A stretch of DNA of 64,000 bases from CAYQJS01 sp964417895 (GCA_964417895.1 CAYQJS010000011.1:1-64000); one strand, 5' to 3'; shown: positions 52,314-61,083, numbered from the stretch's first letter. The notes: generated by a model from the sequence alone, not told the origin. Program-made: numbers and translations.

Positions 52314-53792
52314 TCAAGCCCCCCGCTCGTCGTCGGACAGCACCCAAGAATCCTTGCCACCGCCTCCCTGCGACGAGTTGACCACCAACGAGCCACGCCG
52401 CAGGGCGACCCGAGTCAGGCCGCCCGGCGTGACGGTCACCTCACGCCCGAACAACACGAAGGGCCGCAGGTCGACGTGGCGTCCCTCGAGCTGGCCATCG
52501 ACCCAGCAAGGGTGGCGCGAGAGAGCCAGCGTCGGTTGGGCGATGAAGCCGCGGGGGTCGGCCTGAATACGGGCACGAAACTCGTCGCGCTCGGCCAGGG
52601 TTGCGTGCGGCCCGATCAGCATCCCGTAGCCGCCGCTCTCGTTGACCGACTTGACCACTAGCTCCTCGAGATGCTCCAGAATGTACATCAGGTCGGCGCG
52701 CTCGGTCGGCAGATAGGTCGGCACGTTGGGAAGGATCGGGTCCTCGCCAAGGTAGTAGCTGATGATTTGCGGGACGTAGGCGTAGATCGCCTTGTCGTCA
52801 GCTACCCCGGTTCCGATCGCGTTGGCCAGACTGACCCGGCCCATGCGGTAGGTCGCCACCAGGCCTGGCACCCCCAGGAGTGAGTCGGGCCGGAACGCGA
52901 GCGGGTCCAGGAAATCATCGTCCACGCGTCGGTAGATCACGTCCACCCGGCGGGGGCCGCGGGTAGTGCGCATGAATAGGTTGGCGTCGTCGACGAACAG
53001 GTCCGAGCCCTGAACCAGTTCTATGCCTATCGCCTTGGCCAGGAAGGCGTGCTCGAAAAACGCCGAGTTGTAGACGCCGGGCGTCAGCATAACCACCGTC
53101 GGGTCCTCCACCATCGGCGGGGCAATCGACCTCAGTACCTCGATCAGGTCCTGGGGGTAGGATTCAACCGGCCGCACGTCGTAGTCCTCGAAGATCTGCG
53201 GCCAGGTGCGCTTGAGGACGCGGCGGTTCTCGACGAGGTAGGAGACGCCGGAGGGCGTGCGGAGGTTGTCCTCCAGCACGAAGAACTCACCGCTGTGGTC
53301 ACGCACCAGATCGCTACCGACGATGTGGATGTAGACGTCGAGGGGCACGTCGACGCCGCGAAACTCGCGCCGGTAGCCGAGGGCGCCAAGCACCAGCTCC
53401 GGTGGGATGGTACCAGTGGTCAGGATGTGCTGCTCGTGATAGATGTCATGCAGAAAAAGATTCAGGGCACGGACGCGTTGCTCAAGGCCGCGCTCGATCC
53501 GGCGCCACTCGTCAGCACGGATCAGCCGAGGTATCAGGTCGAACGGGATGATCTTCTCGACGCCGTTGGGGTCCTGATTGACGGCGAAGGTGATGCCGCG
53601 CGCCTGGAACGACAACTCCGCCGCCCGCTGTCGACGGGCCACCTCGGTCGGGTTAAGGGAGGCGAGCCGCTGGGCGAGAGCGGCGTAGTGCGGACGAACA
53701 CGTCCGGGCGCCTCGAACATCTCATCCCAGAACCCTTCCGGGTCATAGGACAGCGCGCTGGGTACGTCCCCAGTAGCGGTTGGTGAGGTCAC
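52314..53792 (-). CDS. Circularly permuted type-2 ATP-grasp protein
   Basis: A 492-residue circularly permuted ATP-grasp (DUF404/DUF407-type) protein. Identifying stretches are L-N-P-T-E-V-A-R-R near residue 50, H-D-I-Y-H-E-Q near 115, V-L-E-D-N-L-R-T-P-S-G near 170, V-D-V-I-Y-R-R-V-D-D near 285 and S-G-G-Y-G-M near 395. ATP-grasp enzymes join a carboxylate to an amine, so a peptide-ligase role is predicted. It lies between the second transglutaminase and alpha-E with almost no spacing. The start at 53792 is the most upstream in the frame; the gap to the previous gene is only 26 bases. Confidence 0.92.
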   Translation of the reverse strand: MTSPTATGDVPSALSYDPEGFWDEMFEAPGRVRPHYAALAQRLASLNPTEVARRQRAAELSFQARGITFAVNQDPNGVEKIIPFDLIPRLIRADEWRRIERGLEQRVRALNLFLHDIYHEQHILTTGTIPPELVLGALGYRREFRGVDVPLDVYIHIVGSDLVRDHSGEFFVLEDNLRTPSGVSYLVENRRVLKRTWPQIFEDYDVRPVESYPQDLIEVLRSIAPPMVEDPTVVMLTPGVYNSAFFEHAFLAKAIGIELVQGSDLFVDDANLFMRTTRGPRRVDVIYRRVDDDFLDPLAFRPDSLLGVPGLVATYRMGRVSLANAIGTGVADDKAIYAYVPQIISYYLGEDPILPNVPTYLPTERADLMYILEHLEELVVKSVNESGGYGMLIGPHATLAERDEFRARIQADPRGFIAQPTLALSRHPCWVDGQLEGRHVDLRPFVLFGREVTVTPGGLTRVALRRGSLVVNSSQGGGGKDSWVLSDDERGA

Positions 53793-53818
53793 ACTACTGC
53801 TCCCAAAGCCGCACGGCC

Positions 53819-54718
53819 TCAGCCGTAATCGAACTCGACGATCTCGGCTTGCTTGCTCCAGTGAAGTGTCCCGACTCCTGGTCCGCTGAAGACCCCGGAG
53901 GTCGGGGTCACGTCGGCAAAGTCACGGCCCACCGCGACCGTGATGTAGCCAAGCCCAACCCGTCGATGGTGGCTGGGATCGTATCCCACGACGTCCAATC
54001 GGCCCGGGGACGTTGGATCTTCAAACAACACCTCGACCCACGCGTGCGGGGCTCCTTCGCCCAGCAGATGGCCCGATACGTAGCGGGCGGGGATGCCAAG
54101 GAGCCGCAACACGCAGAGCATCAGGTGAGCATAGTCCTGACAGACGCCGCTCCCCAGGTGCAGCGCCATCGCGGCCGGGGTGTGGACACCGGTCACGCCC
54201 GCCTGATAGCCAATCGCGCTCGCTGCCCAGTCGTGCACGCGGTCGGCCAACGCTCGCGAATCCGAAGCATTTTCCCCCAGCGCCCGCGCCACAGCATCGA
54301 GGCGGGCGTCGGGCGCGGTCAGGGCCGTCAACTCCAGGTAGGTGGCCAGCTCAGAGTTGAGGGCTGCCAGGTCTGAGCGACGCTGCCCCCGGTCGTCGGA
54401 CCGTCGCTCGACCTCGTAGTGCGCCTCCAAGTCGATGGCGCGCGGCACGCGCGCGGCCACGACGCGGCCGATGCGATTTCCGAAATGGTCGTATTCCCAG
54501 GTGAGGCTACAATCGCCGTCAACTCCTCGAACCTCGAGATGGTAGGTGAGCAGCCGCTGGTCGAGGTGCCAGTCCGGCGGGACCATCACCAGCTGCTGCT
54601 TCAGGTCCCAGACGGCATCGGTGTAGGTGTAACGATAGTGCTGCCGCACCCGGCACACGATCCACGCTACTCGAGACCAGTCGGTCGAGCGGTGATCCAG
54701 CGCGGGCGTGTCATCCAC
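53819..54718 (-). CDS. Transglutaminase-like protein (second of the cluster)
   Basis: A 299-residue transglutaminase-fold protein. The N-terminal domain has Y-R-Y-T-Y-T-D-A-V; the catalytic triad appears as G-V-C-Q-D-Y-A-H, A-P-H-A-W-V-E and Y-D-P-S-H-H. The tail V-A-V-G-R-D-F-A-D-V-T-P is shared with the copy at 50405. It lies between the first transglutaminase and the ATP-grasp gene in the five-gene operon. Of the three copies it and 50405 are the closer pair. Confidence 0.9.
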   Translation of the reverse strand: MDDTPALDHRSTDWSRVAWIVCRVRQHYRYTYTDAVWDLKQQLVMVPPDWHLDQRLLTYHLEVRGVDGDCSLTWEYDHFGNRIGRVVAARVPRAIDLEAHYEVERRSDDRGQRRSDLAALNSELATYLELTALTAPDARLDAVARALGENASDSRALADRVHDWAASAIGYQAGVTGVHTPAAMALHLGSGVCQDYAHLMLCVLRLLGIPARYVSGHLLGEGAPHAWVEVLFEDPTSPGRLDVVGYDPSHHRRVGLGYITVAVGRDFADVTPTSGVFSGPGVGTLHWSKQAEIVEFDYG

Positions 54719-54762
54719 AACGTTTCCTACGGCAGTCCGCCATCACAGAGTTCGGGCGGTGG

Positions 54763-55686
54763 TCAGGCTGTCCTTGCCGCCCGGCGAATCGCGTCGCTCT
54801 CCCGCGCCACGGGGCCGACGCTGTCGGCCGCCTCGAGGGCGTCGGCGTCGGCCGGCGGCTCTCCGGGGTTGTCGGCTGTGATCTGGTCCGACCAGACGAT
54901 CATCTTTTCAAGTCTTGCCGCGCCGTAGGAAGTCGTCAGCGCGACGTCGACAGCGTCGCGTCCGCGCCCGATGACCACCCGGCCGATACGGCGCACGTTG
55001 TGGCGCGCGTCGAACGTATACCAGCGATCGCCAAGGAATGCCTCGAACCAGGTGTGAAAATCCATCAGTCCATGAGGTGGCTCCACCGCGATGTCCGGCA
55101 GGTAGCCAAACGTGTATCGCGCCGGGATGTTCAGGGCCCGACAGAACGCGACCGACAACAGCGCGAAGTCACGGCAGACCCCGACCCGCTGCTCGTAGAT
55201 CTCCCACGCGGTGGTGGTCGGGGTTGTAGAGCCCATCTCAAAGCGAACGTTCTCGTGGACCCAGTCGCAGATCGCCTGGACCCGCGGCCAGCCCGGTGCA
55301 GTCTGCCCGAATAACTCCCAGGCGATGTCGAGCAGCAAATCCGACTGGATGTAACGGCTGGGCAGGGTGAAAACCAGGGTGTCATCGGGTAGGTCCTGGA
55401 CCGGCACCTGCTGCGCCGCCGCGAATATCGGGTCCGGCTCGCCGCCGATCTCGACAACCGCATCGTAGCGGATAGTGATTGGACCGCCAGGGGCCGTGAA
55501 CCGCCAGCAGGTGTTGCCAAAGCCGTCGACGTACTCGCGCAGCGGCACCTCGGGACGGAGCCAGCGCGATTCGTACACGATATGGTGCTCCCCGTCTGAC
55601 CACGGCCGCACGAGCATCAGCATCGGGACCGGCGAGTCCGTGTCGTACGTGAACTCGCAGCCGACCCGTATCTGGACGGTGCGCAC
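54763..55686 (-). CDS. Transglutaminase-like protein (first of the cluster)
   Basis: A 307-residue transglutaminase-fold protein with R-V-G-V-C-R-D-F-A (Cys), M-D-F-H-T-W-F-E-A (His) and T-F-D-A-R-H (Asp). Its N-terminal domain (I-R-V-G-C-E-F-T-Y then M-L-M-L-V-R-P) is the type that starts these proteins. GTG 55686 is chosen because it puts this strand right after the start; the site lacks a strong ribosome binding sequence and the frame is open further upstream. It is the first gene of the operon, 44 bases before the second transglutaminase. Confidence 0.85.
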   Translation of the reverse strand: MRTVQIRVGCEFTYDTDSPVPMLMLVRPWSDGEHHIVYESRWLRPEVPLREYVDGFGNTCWRFTAPGGPITIRYDAVVEIGGEPDPIFAAAQQVPVQDLPDDTLVFTLPSRYIQSDLLLDIAWELFGQTAPGWPRVQAICDWVHENVRFEMGSTTPTTTAWEIYEQRVGVCRDFALLSVAFCRALNIPARYTFGYLPDIAVEPPHGLMDFHTWFEAFLGDRWYTFDARHNVRRIGRVVIGRGRDAVDVALTTSYGAARLEKMIVWSDQITADNPGEPPADADALEAADSVGPVARESDAIRRAARTA

Positions 55687-56119
55687 CAGGCCACGACCCA
55701 GGTTTTTGGGGAACACCCCATGCTGCACGGATAGACCCCCTGCGCTTGCCCGAGGTCGGCAGGCTGGCCAGGTTGTCTCAACAGGCGGCCTGGCCCGCCG
55801 CCGCCCACGCACGCGTCGCGCCGGCCGGTTTGGGGCGCGGAGCCGACCGTCGTCGGCCCAGGCTCCTGCTAGCCATCCTTGAGTTCTACCATACCCAGCA
55901 CGCCCGGATCGGATCTTGTACCGACAATCGCGAGGCAGTCTGAGAACGAGTCCATGATAAGCTGAAGGGGTATTGGCTGCGAGACAAGACCAGCGACAAA
56001 CTGCCCAGGCGAAAAATCCGGGCGAGTCGCGGAAAAGGGCTGACCGGCGACAACCGTTCTCCCAAGCAGGCTGTTGCGGGTCCGGGTCCCGTCTCCGCTT
56101 CGACGATTGGGAGCACCCC
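55687..56119. other. 433-base divergent intergenic region
   Basis: It separates the transglutaminase operon (minus) from the DUF2877-fdrA-DUF1116 operon (plus) and must hold both promoters. No clear -35/-10 pair, RNA gene or repeat is recognised. Confidence 0.4.
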
Positions 56120-57121
56120 ATGATCGCGCGGGAACCGCGCGCTGCCGCGTCGATCACACGGCTTGGCTGCGGAGTCGCGGACGCCCTGGCGAGTCTCGCG
56201 GACGACGACGGCGCCGTCGTCGCTCGGTTCCGCCGGGCGACGACGCTCCGCAGTGCGTCCGGCCGCTTGCTCGTGGTGCACGGGGGCGACCTGCCCTTGA
56301 CGCCATTCAGCACCGAGGTGGCTGACGTGCCCCATCAATGGCCGCCAGTGGGCGCTCCGGCCCGCGTCACCCGAGGCCACTTGCGGGTCGGCACGCTCGC
56401 GTTCCGTCTCCCAGCGCGCTGGAGCACGCCAAGCCTAAGCACGCCCATCGAAATGCTTCGCGCAACTGAGGGCGGGCTACCCCCCTCCCCAACCCTCCCC
56501 CGCAAGGGGGGAGGGGGAACGTTCGGCCCCGGCCGAGTTCGATCTGAAGGAGCGAGCATTCTCGAGGCTGTAGCCGCCCGGTCGACGTTCGGCCGCTGGT
56601 GGTCCGAGGCGGAGGGAGTCGGCGACGCGGATACGTTTCGGACCGCGCGGCTGGCCCTTCGACGGCTCGTGGATGCTGTGCAGCGGTCCGATCGAGGAAG
56701 CGCCGTAGCGGCGGGGCTCTCGCTGCTGGGCCTGGGTCCTGGCCTCACACCCAGCGGCGACGACGCGCTGGTCGGGTTTCTCGGCGCGTGGCGCTGGCTC
56801 TCGCCGCGGGCGCTCGACGACGACATCCGGAGCGCGATGCTCGGCGCGCTAGTCGACCGAGCACCGTCCGGCACCACTCCGGTCAGCGCCGAGTTCTTTC
56901 ATCACCTCCTCCACGACCGCGTGAGCGAGCCCCTGGTGCAACTGTTCGAGGCTCTGATCGCCGGCCCTCGGCACGACATCCAGAGGGCCGCCGACCGGAT
57001 TGCCGCCTGGGGCGCCTCTTCTGGCCTGGACACGCTCGCCGGGGTGCACGCCCTCTTGCTGGCGGCCGGGGCGGCGCCACTGCGTTCGGCTCCCGGAAAA
57101 GAGCGGGCAGCTTGGGACTGA
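56120..57121 (+). CDS. DUF2877 protein (AllH/YlbF-type) with a repeat inserted in the coding sequence
   Basis: A 333-residue DUF2877 protein, known from E. coli YlbF/AllH, a component of the oxamate carbamoyltransferase set with FdrA and YlbE. The conserved core L-L-G-L-G-P-G-L-T-P-S-G-D-D-A lies near residues 200-214. Residues about 120-134 (P-P-S-P-T-L-P-R-K-G-G-G-G) are encoded by an inserted family A palindrome that keeps the frame. ATG 56120 is the first methionine that leads into homology; no strong ribosome binding site is seen. It overlaps fdrA by 10 bases. Confidence 0.85.
   Translation: MIAREPRAAASITRLGCGVADALASLADDDGAVVARFRRATTLRSASGRLLVVHGGDLPLTPFSTEVADVPHQWPPVGAPARVTRGHLRVGTLAFRLPARWSTPSLSTPIEMLRATEGGLPPSPTLPRKGGGGTFGPGRVRSEGASILEAVAARSTFGRWWSEAEGVGDADTFRTARLALRRLVDAVQRSDRGSAVAAGLSLLGLGPGLTPSGDDALVGFLGAWRWLSPRALDDDIRSAMLGALVDRAPSGTTPVSAEFFHHLLHDRVSEPLVQLFEALIAGPRHDIQRAADRIAAWGASSGLDTLAGVHALLLAAGAAPLRSAPGKERAAWD
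56480..56520. repeat. Family A palindrome inside the DUF2877 gene
   Basis: CCCCCCTCCCCAACCCTCCC continuing CCGCAAGGGGGGAGGGGG is a complete family A unit. It lies within the coding sequence without disrupting the frame. Confidence 0.85.
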
Positions 57122-58608
57122 CGCGCGCCGTCGTCCACCGCTCCACCTATCGCGACTCTGTGCAGCTCATGAGCATCGCCGCGGCTCTGGAGTCGATGCC
57201 CGGCGTTGAGCGCGCGGCGGTGGTGATGGCGACGCCCGCTAACGTCGAGCTGCTGGTGGATTTGGGGCTGCCTCCCTCAGCGGTGGAGGGAGTCACCCCC
57301 AGCGATCTGGTCGTCGCACTGGCAGCGACCGACGCCGCCTCCCTCGACGCCGCGCTCCAGCGTGCGCAGGCGCTATTGGAAGGAGAGCCAGTGACTCAGG
57401 GGCGAACAGCCGACTCTCGGCCTCGCTCTCTCGCCGGGGCACTCCGTCTCGCACCGGGTGCGAACCTCGCAGTCATCTCCACGCCGGGGCCGTTTGCCGC
57501 GGCCGAGGCCCTGAAGGCGCTGAAGCGGGGCCTCCACGTCTTCTGCTTCAGCGACAACCTGTCTCTAGAAGACGAGGTCCGGCTGAAGCGGCTCGCCGAG
57601 CAGCGCGGCCTGTTGTGCATGGGGCCGGATTGCGGCACCTCGATCATCGACGGCGTCCCAATCGGCTTCGCCAACGCCACTCGGCCGGGGCGGGTTGGGC
57701 TGGTCAGCGCTTCGGGCACGGGACTCCAGGAGGTGATCTGCATCCTGGATCGCGCCGGGGAGGGCGTGTCTCAGGCGATCGGCGTGGGATCGCGCGACCT
57801 CCATCAGGAGGTGGGGGGCGCGATGATACGCGCCGGACTCCAACTGCTGGGCGATGACCCAGCGACGGAGGTGATCGTCCTCATCTCCAAGCCTCCCGCC
57901 GACTCGGTCGCCACTGCGATCGTCGGCGCCGCGCAGGCTGTTGCCAAACCCGTGGTGGCGTGCTTTCTGGGAGCGGAGCCTGCGCCCATCAAGGGAACCG
58001 TGCGACTCACCGGGTCGCTCCTCGAGGCGGCACAGCAGGCGCTCCGCCTGCTCGGAGGCGAGCTGGCCCAGGAGGACTCCACGCCTCCCGATGGATGGGG
58101 CGAAGCCCCCGCCGGCACGACGCCCGGAACGATCCGTGGTCTGTTTTCCGGCGGTACGCTCCTCTTCGAGGCCGAGCGCGTGCTTCGGACTGCAGGGTTC
58201 GTCGAGCGGGGCGAGAATGGCGCAGATCACTATCAGCTCATCGACCTGGGCGACGATCAGTACACCCTTGGCCGACCCCACCCGATGATCGACCCGCGCG
58301 ACCGTGCCGCGCGCATCCGCGCGGCCGCCGAAGATGCTTCCGTCGGCGTCATCCTGCTGGATGTCGTGCTGGGATTCGGCGCTCACCCCGATCCAGCGGT
58401 CGTGCTGGCGCCCGCCATCGCGGCCGCTCGGGCCGCCGCCAGAGCCAGCAGCCGCTCCCTGGGCGTCGTGGTGTCCGTCTGCGGCACGAAGTTTGACCCA
58501 CAGGGGTTGGCGGAGCAGCGCACGGCGCTCAGCGCGGCCGGCGCCGTCGTCACCTGCAACGTCGCCGCGGCGGCCCGCGCGGCAGCAGTCCTGGCCAGCC
58601 ATGGGTGA
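57112..58608 (+). CDS. fdrA: FdrA-type acyl-CoA synthetase-fold protein (AllF)
   Basis: A 498-residue FdrA family protein with an N-terminal H-R-S-T-Y-R-D-S-V-Q-L-M-S and V-V-M-A-T-P-A-N segment, then the succinyl-CoA-synthetase-like domains: G-P-D-C-G-T-S-I, V-S-A-S-G-T-G-L-Q-E and S-V-C-G-T-K-F-D-P-Q. In E. coli the FdrA/YlbE/YlbF trio has been linked to oxamate carbamoyltransferase (oxalurate to oxamate plus carbamoyl phosphate) in allantoin breakdown. TTG 57112 is chosen because homology starts immediately after; no ATG precedes the conserved region. It overlaps DUF2877 and DUF1116 at both ends, so the three are coupled. No carbamate kinase is in the window. Confidence 0.88.
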   Translation: MGLTRAVVHRSTYRDSVQLMSIAAALESMPGVERAAVVMATPANVELLVDLGLPPSAVEGVTPSDLVVALAATDAASLDAALQRAQALLEGEPVTQGRTADSRPRSLAGALRLAPGANLAVISTPGPFAAAEALKALKRGLHVFCFSDNLSLEDEVRLKRLAEQRGLLCMGPDCGTSIIDGVPIGFANATRPGRVGLVSASGTGLQEVICILDRAGEGVSQAIGVGSRDLHQEVGGAMIRAGLQLLGDDPATEVIVLISKPPADSVATAIVGAAQAVAKPVVACFLGAEPAPIKGTVRLTGSLLEAAQQALRLLGGELAQEDSTPPDGWGEAPAGTTPGTIRGLFSGGTLLFEAERVLRTAGFVERGENGADHYQLIDLGDDQYTLGRPHPMIDPRDRAARIRAAAEDASVGVILLDVVLGFGAHPDPAVVLAPAIAAARAAARASSRSLGVVVSVCGTKFDPQGLAEQRTALSAAGAVVTCNVAAAARAAAVLASHG

Positions 58609-60040
58609 CCTGCTCGGTCGGCCGTTGCACGCCGTGGGGATCGGCGTATCCGGGTTTACGGGGCCCCTCGCGAGCCGGGGGCAGGCTATCGAGGTTGATT
58701 GGCGACCACCGGCCGGAGGTGATCCAGCGCTGGCACGCCTGATCGCCGAGCTGGAAGACGACCCCCTCGACCCCCTCGGGGCGCGAATCGCGCGGGCCAA
58801 TCAGCACTCCATCGACGTTATCCTGAGCGCCCGGCCGCGTCTCCTGGACGTGCGGCCGGCCGGCCGTGCGATCCCGGGTCTGGCGGGGCGGACGCTCCTC
58901 CACGCCGGGCCGCCGATCGGCTGGGATCGCATGTGCGACCCGATGCGCGGCGCGCTCATCGGCGCGATCCTGTACGAGGGCTGGGCTGCGACACCAGCCG
59001 AGGCCGAGCGGCTGGCTGCGAGCGACGAGGTCACGTTCGCGCCCTGCCACGACTTCGGGGCCGTAGGCCCGATGGCCGGCGTCGTGTCACCGTCCATGCC
59101 GGTTGCCATCGTCGAAAACGCTGCCCGCGGGAACCGGGCTTTCGCCACCCTCAACGAGGGCCTGGGGCGGGTGCTGCGCTTCGGCGCCTACGACGAGGAG
59201 ACGATCGAGCGTCTGCGCTGGATCGGCTCGACGCTCGGGCCGGCGCTGTCCGCGGCGCTCCGGGCGTCTGGACCCATCGACGTGCACACCATCATTGCGC
59301 AAGCACTGCTCATGGGAGACGAGTGCCATAACCGCAACGCCGCGGCGACGGGGCTTCTCACCCGCAAGCTCGCGCCGGCCCTGGTGCGCGCCAACCCACC
59401 GAATACTGCGGCGACAACCCTTGAATTCCTTGCCGGCAACGACCACTTCTTCCTCAACCTGTCCATGGCCGCCTGCAAGGCGACCATGGACGCCGTCCCA
59501 CGTGATGGGCCGGCGACGATCGTCACGGCGATGGCGCGCAACGGCGTCGACTTCGGCATCCGCGTCGCCGCCACCGGCGACCGGTGGTTCACCGCGCCGG
59601 CCAGTCCCCCGGCTNNNNNNNNNNCCCGGCTGGCCTCTTCTTTCCTGGCTACGGGCCCGCCGACGCCAACCCGGACCTGGGAGATAGCGCGATCACCGAG
59701 ACGGCTGGCCTCGGGGGCTTCGCGATGGCTGCCGCCCCAGCGATCGTCCGATTTGTCGGGGGGACGGCCGCGGACGCAGTCCGCTACACGGTCGAGATGG
59801 GCGAGATCACACTGGCTCGAAACCCCAACTTCGCACTGGCGCCCATGGAGTTCGCCGGCACTCCGNNNNNNNNNNACGGGCATCGACGTGCGGCGCGTTG
59901 TGGAGACCGGCATCACCCCGGCGATCAATACGGGGATCGCCCACCGCCAGGCGGGCGTGGGGCAGATCGGCGCCGGTGTGGCTCGGGCGCCGATGGAGTG
60001 CTTTATCGCGGCGATCCGCGCTCTAGCGGAACTCGCCTAA
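58601..60040 (+). CDS. DUF1116 protein (AllG/YlbE-type), with two assembly gaps
   Basis: A DUF1116 protein, the third partner of the FdrA/DUF2877 set. It has H-T-I-I-A-Q-A-L-L-M-G-D-E-C-H-N-R-N near residue 235, then G-L-F-F-P-G-Y-G-P-A-D-A-N-P, G-D-S-A-I-T-E-T and G-I-D-V-R-R-V-V-E-T-G-I. Two 10-N runs shift the frame as written. Merging the 7-base overlap around the first gap (CCCGGCT on both sides) and deleting the second restores one uninterrupted frame of about 470 residues. The start overlaps fdrA by 8 bases. Confidence 0.88.
   Translation: MGDLLGRPLHAVGIGVSGFTGPLASRGQAIEVDWRPPAGGDPALARLIAELEDDPLDPLGARIARANQHSIDVILSARPRLLDVRPAGRAIPGLAGRTLLHAGPPIGWDRMCDPMRGALIGAILYEGWAATPAEAERLAASDEVTFAPCHDFGAVGPMAGVVSPSMPVAIVENAARGNRAFATLNEGLGRVLRFGAYDEETIERLRWIGSTLGPALSAALRASGPIDVHTIIAQALLMGDECHNRNAAATGLLTRKLAPALVRANPPNTAATTLEFLAGNDHFFLNLSMAACKATMDAVPRDGPATIVTAMARNGVDFGIRVAATGDRWFTAPASPPAXXXXRLASSFLATGPPTPTRTWEIARSPRRLASGASRWLPPQRSSDLSGGRPRTQSATRSRWARSHWLETPTSHWRPWSSPALXXXXTGIDVRRVVETGITPAINTGIAHRQAGVGQIGAGVARAPMECFIAAIRALAELA
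59615..59624. other. Assembly gap (10 N) that is probably an overlap
   Basis: CCCGGCT ends the left flank and starts the right flank. Collapsing it gives in-frame A-S-P-P-A-G-L-F-F-P-G-Y, as expected for DUF1116. Confidence 0.8.
59866..59875. other. Assembly gap (10 N) of probable zero length
   Basis: Direct joining of CCG and ACG gives in-frame G-T-P-T-G-I-D-V, the expected family sequence. Confidence 0.75.
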
Positions 60041-60143
60041 CACCATTCCGGCAAGTGTGAAGTATCAATGCCTGACGCGTCGTAGCGCGGGGGCTTGTCC
60101 GCCGCTCGTGGCCCGTTAAACGTGCAACGTTGAGGCGAGTGGA

Positions 60144-60171
60144 GGAGCGATTTTGGAGTATAATTCGCTCC
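60144..60171 (+). promoter_or_regulatory. -10 box with overlapping 7-bp inverted repeat (candidate operator)
   Basis: TATAAT lies at 60159-60164, between GGAGCGA (60144-60150) and TCGCTCC (60165-60171), which are exact complements. A repressor bound here would block the promoter, as in self-regulated toxin-antitoxin operons. No clear -35 is present. Confidence 0.55.
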
Positions 60172-60194
60172 AACATTCCCGAGGTCGATATCCG

Positions 60195-60746
60195 GTGGCG
60201 AAACCGAAGACCACGAATGCGAGGAAGCGGAGCCGTATTCAGCTTGATCTCCGTGCCGAGCAGGTTCACTTGCTCGAGCTGCTTCAGGAGCAGCTTGGGG
60301 TACGGTCGCGGGCGAACCTCATCGAAGAGTCGATTAGTACGCTCCTGTGGTTCGTTCAGGAGCAGCGCCGTGGACGCAAAGTGGTGAGCGTCGATCCAGC
60401 CGAGCTGAGTAAGCTGACCCACGCCGTTGAGTTTGCCAGCCGTGCATCTGTGTTCCCTGGGAATGAACTGTACGATCATCTGGTAGCCCGCCCGCACCCC
60501 TGGCGGCGGCAGCTTGCTCTCAAGGGACGGAACATGACGGTGGGCCAGCTCGTGGCAACCATGCGGGCCGACAATCTCAGTGCTGAGGCGGCCGCCGACG
60601 ACCTTGGACTGCAGCTGGCCCAGGTACGTGAAGCGCTCGCCTATTACGACGCGCATCGTGAGCTCGTCGACGCCGAGCTGCGGGAAGACGCGCACCGATT
60701 GCAGGACAAGGGCTATCGGGTTGAGCCTTCGCCTCTACCTCGATGA
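60195..60746 (+). CDS. DUF433-type antitoxin with N-terminal DNA-binding segment
   Basis: A 183-residue protein. The N-terminus (K-R-S-R-I-Q-L-D-L-R then L-L-E-L-L-Q-E-Q-L-G-V-R-S-R-A-N-L-I-E-E) looks like a ribbon-helix-helix motif. The C-terminal third, with M-T-V-G-Q-L-V-A-T-M and A-A-D-D-L-G-L-Q-L-A-Q-V-R-E-A-L-A-Y-Y, is DUF433, found in antitoxins of PIN-like toxins. GTG 60195 is chosen; a TTG at 60153 would lie in the promoter. It overlaps the toxin gene by 26 bases. Self-repression at the inverted repeat at 60144 is likely. Confidence 0.82.
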   Translation: MAKPKTTNARKRSRIQLDLRAEQVHLLELLQEQLGVRSRANLIEESISTLLWFVQEQRRGRKVVSVDPAELSKLTHAVEFASRASVFPGNELYDHLVARPHPWRRQLALKGRNMTVGQLVATMRADNLSAEAAADDLGLQLAQVREALAYYDAHRELVDAELREDAHRLQDKGYRVEPSPLPR

Positions 60747-61083
60747 GTGCGCCTACAGCAAGCAGCTAGTCAACCTACTCCGGGGATACCCACACGAGCA
60801 TCATGTGGAGACACCGACTGACTCGAATCTATTCGGCCGCACTGATGAGGATCATTTTGCCTACGCCCGGAGCCATAGGCTGATCCTTATCACAAAGAAC
60901 CCCGACGACTTCGAGGCACTCCATCGCCAGCAGCCGGAACATGCCGGGATTCTCGCGATCTACCAGGACAACCTTCCTACCGACATGTCCACTCGGGACA
61001 TCGCTCGTGCGATCCAGAATCTGGCGGATGCGGAGGTGCCGCTAGCCGGGTTCTTCCAGGTTCTGAACGCCTGGAATTACTGA
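60721..61083 (+). CDS. DUF5615 PIN-like toxin
   Basis: A 120-residue PIN-like protein starting L-S-L-R-L-Y-L-D-E-C, with T-D-E-D-H-F-A-Y-A in the middle and I-T-K-N-P-D-D-F-E-A-L-H. These aspartates and glutamates form the acidic metal site of PIN-type nucleases, so RNA cleavage is the predicted activity. TTG 60721 overlaps the antitoxin end by 26 bases, a normal arrangement for coupled pairs. An upstream ATG in frame would overlap more and lacks homology. Confidence 0.82.
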   Translation: MSLRLYLDECAYSKQLVNLLRGYPHEHHVETPTDSNLFGRTDEDHFAYARSHRLILITKNPDDFEALHRQQPEHAGILAIYQDNLPTDMSTRDIARAIQNLADAEVPLAGFFQVLNAWNY

